A stretch of DNA of 64,000 nt from Nitrospirota bacterium (GTDB lineage Bacteria; Nitrospirota; Thermodesulfovibrionia; Thermodesulfovibrionales; UBA6898). The notes under the pieces were generated by a model that had not been told where the DNA came from, made no database searches, and was given only the letters and a program-made list of their open reading frames with translations. Location: contig JACRLO010000013.1 of NCBI GenBank assembly GCA_016235245.1, forward strand, positions 9,254-73,253. Direction: 5' to 3'. Within the stretch, counting starts at the first letter, position 1, and each line of letters begins with the position of its first letter. Shown piece after piece: positions 61,878-64,000 of the stretch. The translations under genes were made by a program, and so were the position numbers.

Positions 61878-63086
61878 ATGCAGAAACTCCTGAGAAGTCT
61901 TGTTCAGAAGAATAGATCGAAGATCATACTGGTGGTTCTTGACGGACTGGGAGGCCTTCCCGTCAATGGCAGGACCGAGCTTGATTCGGCGGTGACGCCG
62001 AACATGGACAGCCTCGCCAGGACAGCGGCCTGCGGACTGCATACCCCGGTTGCACCGGGCATAACACCCGGCAGCGGCCCCGGCCATCTTTCACTGTTCG
62101 GCTATGATCCGCTTGAGTTTCAGATCGGCAGAGGAATCCTCGAGGCGCTCGGTCTCGGCCTTGAGATCAGAAAAACCGATGTAGCAGTCCGGTGTAACTA
62201 TGCAACCATCAGGGATGGACTGATCGTGGACCGGCGGGCCGGTCGCATACCGACCGAGCAGAGCAGAAAACTGACTGAGCGGCTGCAGAAAGAGATCACA
62301 AGGGTCGATGACGCAGAGATCACGTTTGCAGCAGGCATGGAGCACCGTTTTGCAGTTGTAATGCGCTTCCCCGAAGAACTTGCCAACGACGCGGCACAGA
62401 TACCTGACACAGACCCTCAGCAGGAAGGGAAGGCACCGCTTGCGCCTCAACCGCTTTCAGGCAGTGCGGAAAAAGTCGCCACCGCAGCCGCAAAGGTCAT
62501 CGCGCAGGTTCATGAGATCCTGAAGGATGAGGAACGGGCAAATTTCGCGCTTATGAGGGGCTTTTCCGGCATGCCGGACATTCCGACCTTTGATGAGGCA
62601 TACGGCATGAACGCCCTTGCCATAGCGACCTATCCGATGTACCGCGGCCTTGCAACGCTGGTAGGCATGCATGCTCCTGTCCTGGAAGGTACGGTTGAAG
62701 ATGAGATTGCATTTCTGAAAGATCAGTATGACAACTACGATTTCTTTTTTCTGCACGTCAAGAAGGTCGACTCGTATGGTGAGGACGGTAATTTTGCCGA
62801 AAAGACGAAGAGGATTGAAGAGTTCGATGCACTGCTTCCCCGCATTACGGCACTGAACCCTGATGTCCTTGCCATAACAGGCGATCACTCGACACCTGCC
62901 CTTATGAAGGGACATAGCTGGCACCCTGTTCCCATGCTCCTAAAGTCGCCATATGTGCTTGGAGGGCTCTGCTCCTCCTTCTCAGAGCGGGAATGCACAA
63001 AAGGAGAATTGGGGATCTTTCCGACAGTTCAGCTTATGTCGTTCATGCTTGCCAATGCATTGCGGCTCAAGAAATTCGGCGCCTAA
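61878..63086 (+). CDS. apgM: Cofactor-independent phosphoglycerate mutase (archaeal type), copy 2
   Basis: Second member of the archaeal-type mutase family in the window, 402 residues. The blocks are VVLDGLGGLPVNGRTELD, the Ser nucleophile region GSGPGHLSLFGYDP, RGFSGMPDIPTFDEAYG, and TGDHSTPALMKGHSWHPVP. The metal motif reads VKKVDSYGEDGNF: copy 1 has DEAGHSG at the equivalent site, so the His is replaced by Glu here. Either it keeps activity with a shifted ligand set or has diverged in substrate. It starts with a weak ribosome site and precedes tatD. Confidence 0.9.
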   Translation: MQKLLRSLVQKNRSKIILVVLDGLGGLPVNGRTELDSAVTPNMDSLARTAACGLHTPVAPGITPGSGPGHLSLFGYDPLEFQIGRGILEALGLGLEIRKTDVAVRCNYATIRDGLIVDRRAGRIPTEQSRKLTERLQKEITRVDDAEITFAAGMEHRFAVVMRFPEELANDAAQIPDTDPQQEGKAPLAPQPLSGSAEKVATAAAKVIAQVHEILKDEERANFALMRGFSGMPDIPTFDEAYGMNALAIATYPMYRGLATLVGMHAPVLEGTVEDEIAFLKDQYDNYDFFFLHVKKVDSYGEDGNFAEKTKRIEEFDALLPRITALNPDVLAITGDHSTPALMKGHSWHPVPMLLKSPYVLGGLCSSFSERECTKGELGIFPTVQLMSFMLANALRLKKFGA

Positions 63087-63091
63087 AAACC

Positions 63092-63178
63092 GTAATGCGT
63101 AATGAGTGATCAGTGAACAGTAAAGACAAGGATATCGCTGTCCCCGACTCATCACTCATCACTCATCACCCATCACTG
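63092..63178. repeat. Short tandem repeat tract before/within the tatD start
   Basis: GTAATGCGTAATGAGTGATCAGTGAACAG is followed by CTCATCACTCATCACTCATCACCCATCACTG, five imperfect repeats of the 7-8 base unit (A)CTCATC(A). Related words lie at 27990-28075. The tract is in frame with the tatD gene when it is read from GTG 63113. Confidence 0.75.
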
Positions 63179-64000
63179 TCTTTTATCGACACCCACTGTC
63201 ATCTGGAGATGAAGGAGTTTGATCCTGACCGTGAAGAAGTCATTCAGCGGGCGCGGGAGGCAGGCCTTGAGGCCTTGATCACTATAGGCTCTGACCTTGA
63301 AGGAACTCTGGCAGGCGTCAGACTTGCTGAACTGCATGATTTCATCTATTGCGCTGTCGGCATACATCCCCATGAGGCAAAGGACTTTACCGACCAGACC
63401 TATTCCCTTCTCAGGGAACTTACGCAAAAAGAGAAGGTGATCGCCATCGGTGAGACAGGCCTCGATTTTCACTATGACCATTCTCCGAGGGACCAGCAGA
63501 AAAAAGTCTTCAGGAAGCAGCTTGAACTGGCAAACGAGACAGGTCTGCCGATTATCATTCATAGCCGGGAAGCAGACAAAGACACCCTTGACCTCGTCAG
63601 TGAATCGGGTATCAGACATGGGCTATTCCACTGCTTTTCGGGAGATGCTGCCATGGCCGAACAGGTGATGGCATTGGGCCTTTCTATCTCGATCGCAGGG
63701 CCGGTAACATTCAAAAAGGCAGTGGGGCTGCAGGAAGTTGCCCGTATGGTGCCTGATGACTACCTTCTGATCGAGACCGATGCACCCTACCTTACACCGG
63801 CCCCCTTCCGCGGAAAGCGCAATGAACCTGCCTATATTCTGCACACGGCAAAGAAGATTGCGGAACTGAGAGGCATAAGCCTGCAGGATCTGTCACGCAT
63901 CACCACCCTGAACGCCAAGAGACTTTTCGCCATTGGCACACTCCCGGAAAAAGGAGAGATAGCATACCAGATTCGGGACAGCCTCTATCTCAATATCACC
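63113..64000 (+). CDS. tatD: TatD-family hydrolase, probably fused to a radical-SAM domain (3' end outside window)
   Basis: Metal-dependent hydrolase of the TatD DNase family. The first conserved block is SFIDTHCHLEMKEFD, then GIHPHEAKDF, GETGLDFHYD, IIHSREADKDT and IETDAPYLTPAPFRGKRNEP. The frame opens at GTG 63113 with a repeat-rich leader; the domain proper starts at SFIDTHC (63179), and no ATG is close to it. The usual TatD end, NAKRLFAIG, is followed by an unusual continuation EIAYQIRDSLYLNIT to the window edge with no stop. That continuation resembles the start of the TatD-linked radical-SAM domain, so a fusion is likely. Confidence 0.88.
   Translation, partial: MNSKDKDIAVPDSSLITHHPSLSFIDTHCHLEMKEFDPDREEVIQRAREAGLEALITIGSDLEGTLAGVRLAELHDFIYCAVGIHPHEAKDFTDQTYSLLRELTQKEKVIAIGETGLDFHYDHSPRDQQKKVFRKQLELANETGLPIIIHSREADKDTLDLVSESGIRHGLFHCFSGDAAMAEQVMALGLSISIAGPVTFKKAVGLQEVARMVPDDYLLIETDAPYLTPAPFRGKRNEPAYILHTAKKIAELRGISLQDLSRITTLNAKRLFAIGTLPEKGEIAYQIRDSLYLNIT

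Overview
The window most likely comes from an anaerobic, diderm, H2- and formate-oxidising bacterium. The gene families and layout are typical of Nitrospirota (Thermodesulfovibrio-like) or a deltaproteobacterial sulfate-reducer relative. This is inferred from gene content and family flavour, not from a marker-gene search. Evidence for a diderm: a type II secretion/pilus secretin operon, an Mla-type lipid transport operon, two predicted outer-membrane proteins and Tat-exported enzymes. Evidence for selenium metabolism: two genes are read through an in-frame UGA, each followed by a hairpin of the bacterial SECIS type.

Layout. 1-4769 (minus): a selenocysteine formate dehydrogenase operon (alpha, HybA-like ferredoxin, HybB/NrfD-like anchor, the last cut by the window edge). 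5059-9296 (plus): a two-component system with a sigma-54 activator, then a sigma-54 type promoter and small STAS/receiver signalling proteins. 9416-10506: tRNA-Thr(CGU) whose 3' half plus terminator is duplicated downstream of a 973-bp toxin-antitoxin cassette. 10700-13354: a second sigma-54 type promoter, an acyltransferase, a small ORF and a class II HDAC-like deacetylase. 13355-20054 (minus): gspE-K-L-M-C-D, with gspL frameshifted. 20092-24387 (minus): mlaD-mlaF-mlaE-alr-tatA. 24717-24950: a promoter and short ORF abutting a relic of IS21-like ends. 25150-28858 (plus): rarA, rny, ymdB. 28874-34759 (minus): a periplasmic hydrogenase operon hybO-hybA-hybB-hybC-hybD-hypC. 35082-46502: osmC, MEMO1, dnaB, rplI, a FadL-type porin, M50 protease, rimO, DUF2062, thiL, lon, galU. 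46843-51160 (plus): a SWIM protein, a SNF2 helicase and a DUF3187 protein. 51199-58420 (minus): tRNA-Leu, tusA, cimA, lysC, apgM, a NIL-domain protein, a MoaD-like carrier, thrC, mazG. 58654-64000: cNMP/rhodanese protein, HemW, LETM1-like, FMN reductase, a second apgM, and TatD running off the edge.

How it fits together. Formate dehydrogenase and hydrogenase carry closely related HybA/HybB modules, so both should take electrons from a periplasmic donor into the quinone pool. The most striking point is the hydrogenase large subunit. An in-frame UGA replaces the second cysteine of the N-terminal CxxC active-site motif (residue 64), while the C-terminal CxxC is intact. A strong SECIS-like hairpin starts one base after that UGA. 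Known [NiFeSe] hydrogenases carry selenocysteine in the C-terminal motif as a terminal Ni ligand; here it would be at the position that bridges Ni and Fe. The amino-acid block (lysC, cimA, thrC) is interleaved with sulfur-carrier genes (TusA, a MoaD-like protein ending GGAC, a NIL-domain protein), which suggests a carrier-protein route for sulfur into amino acids.
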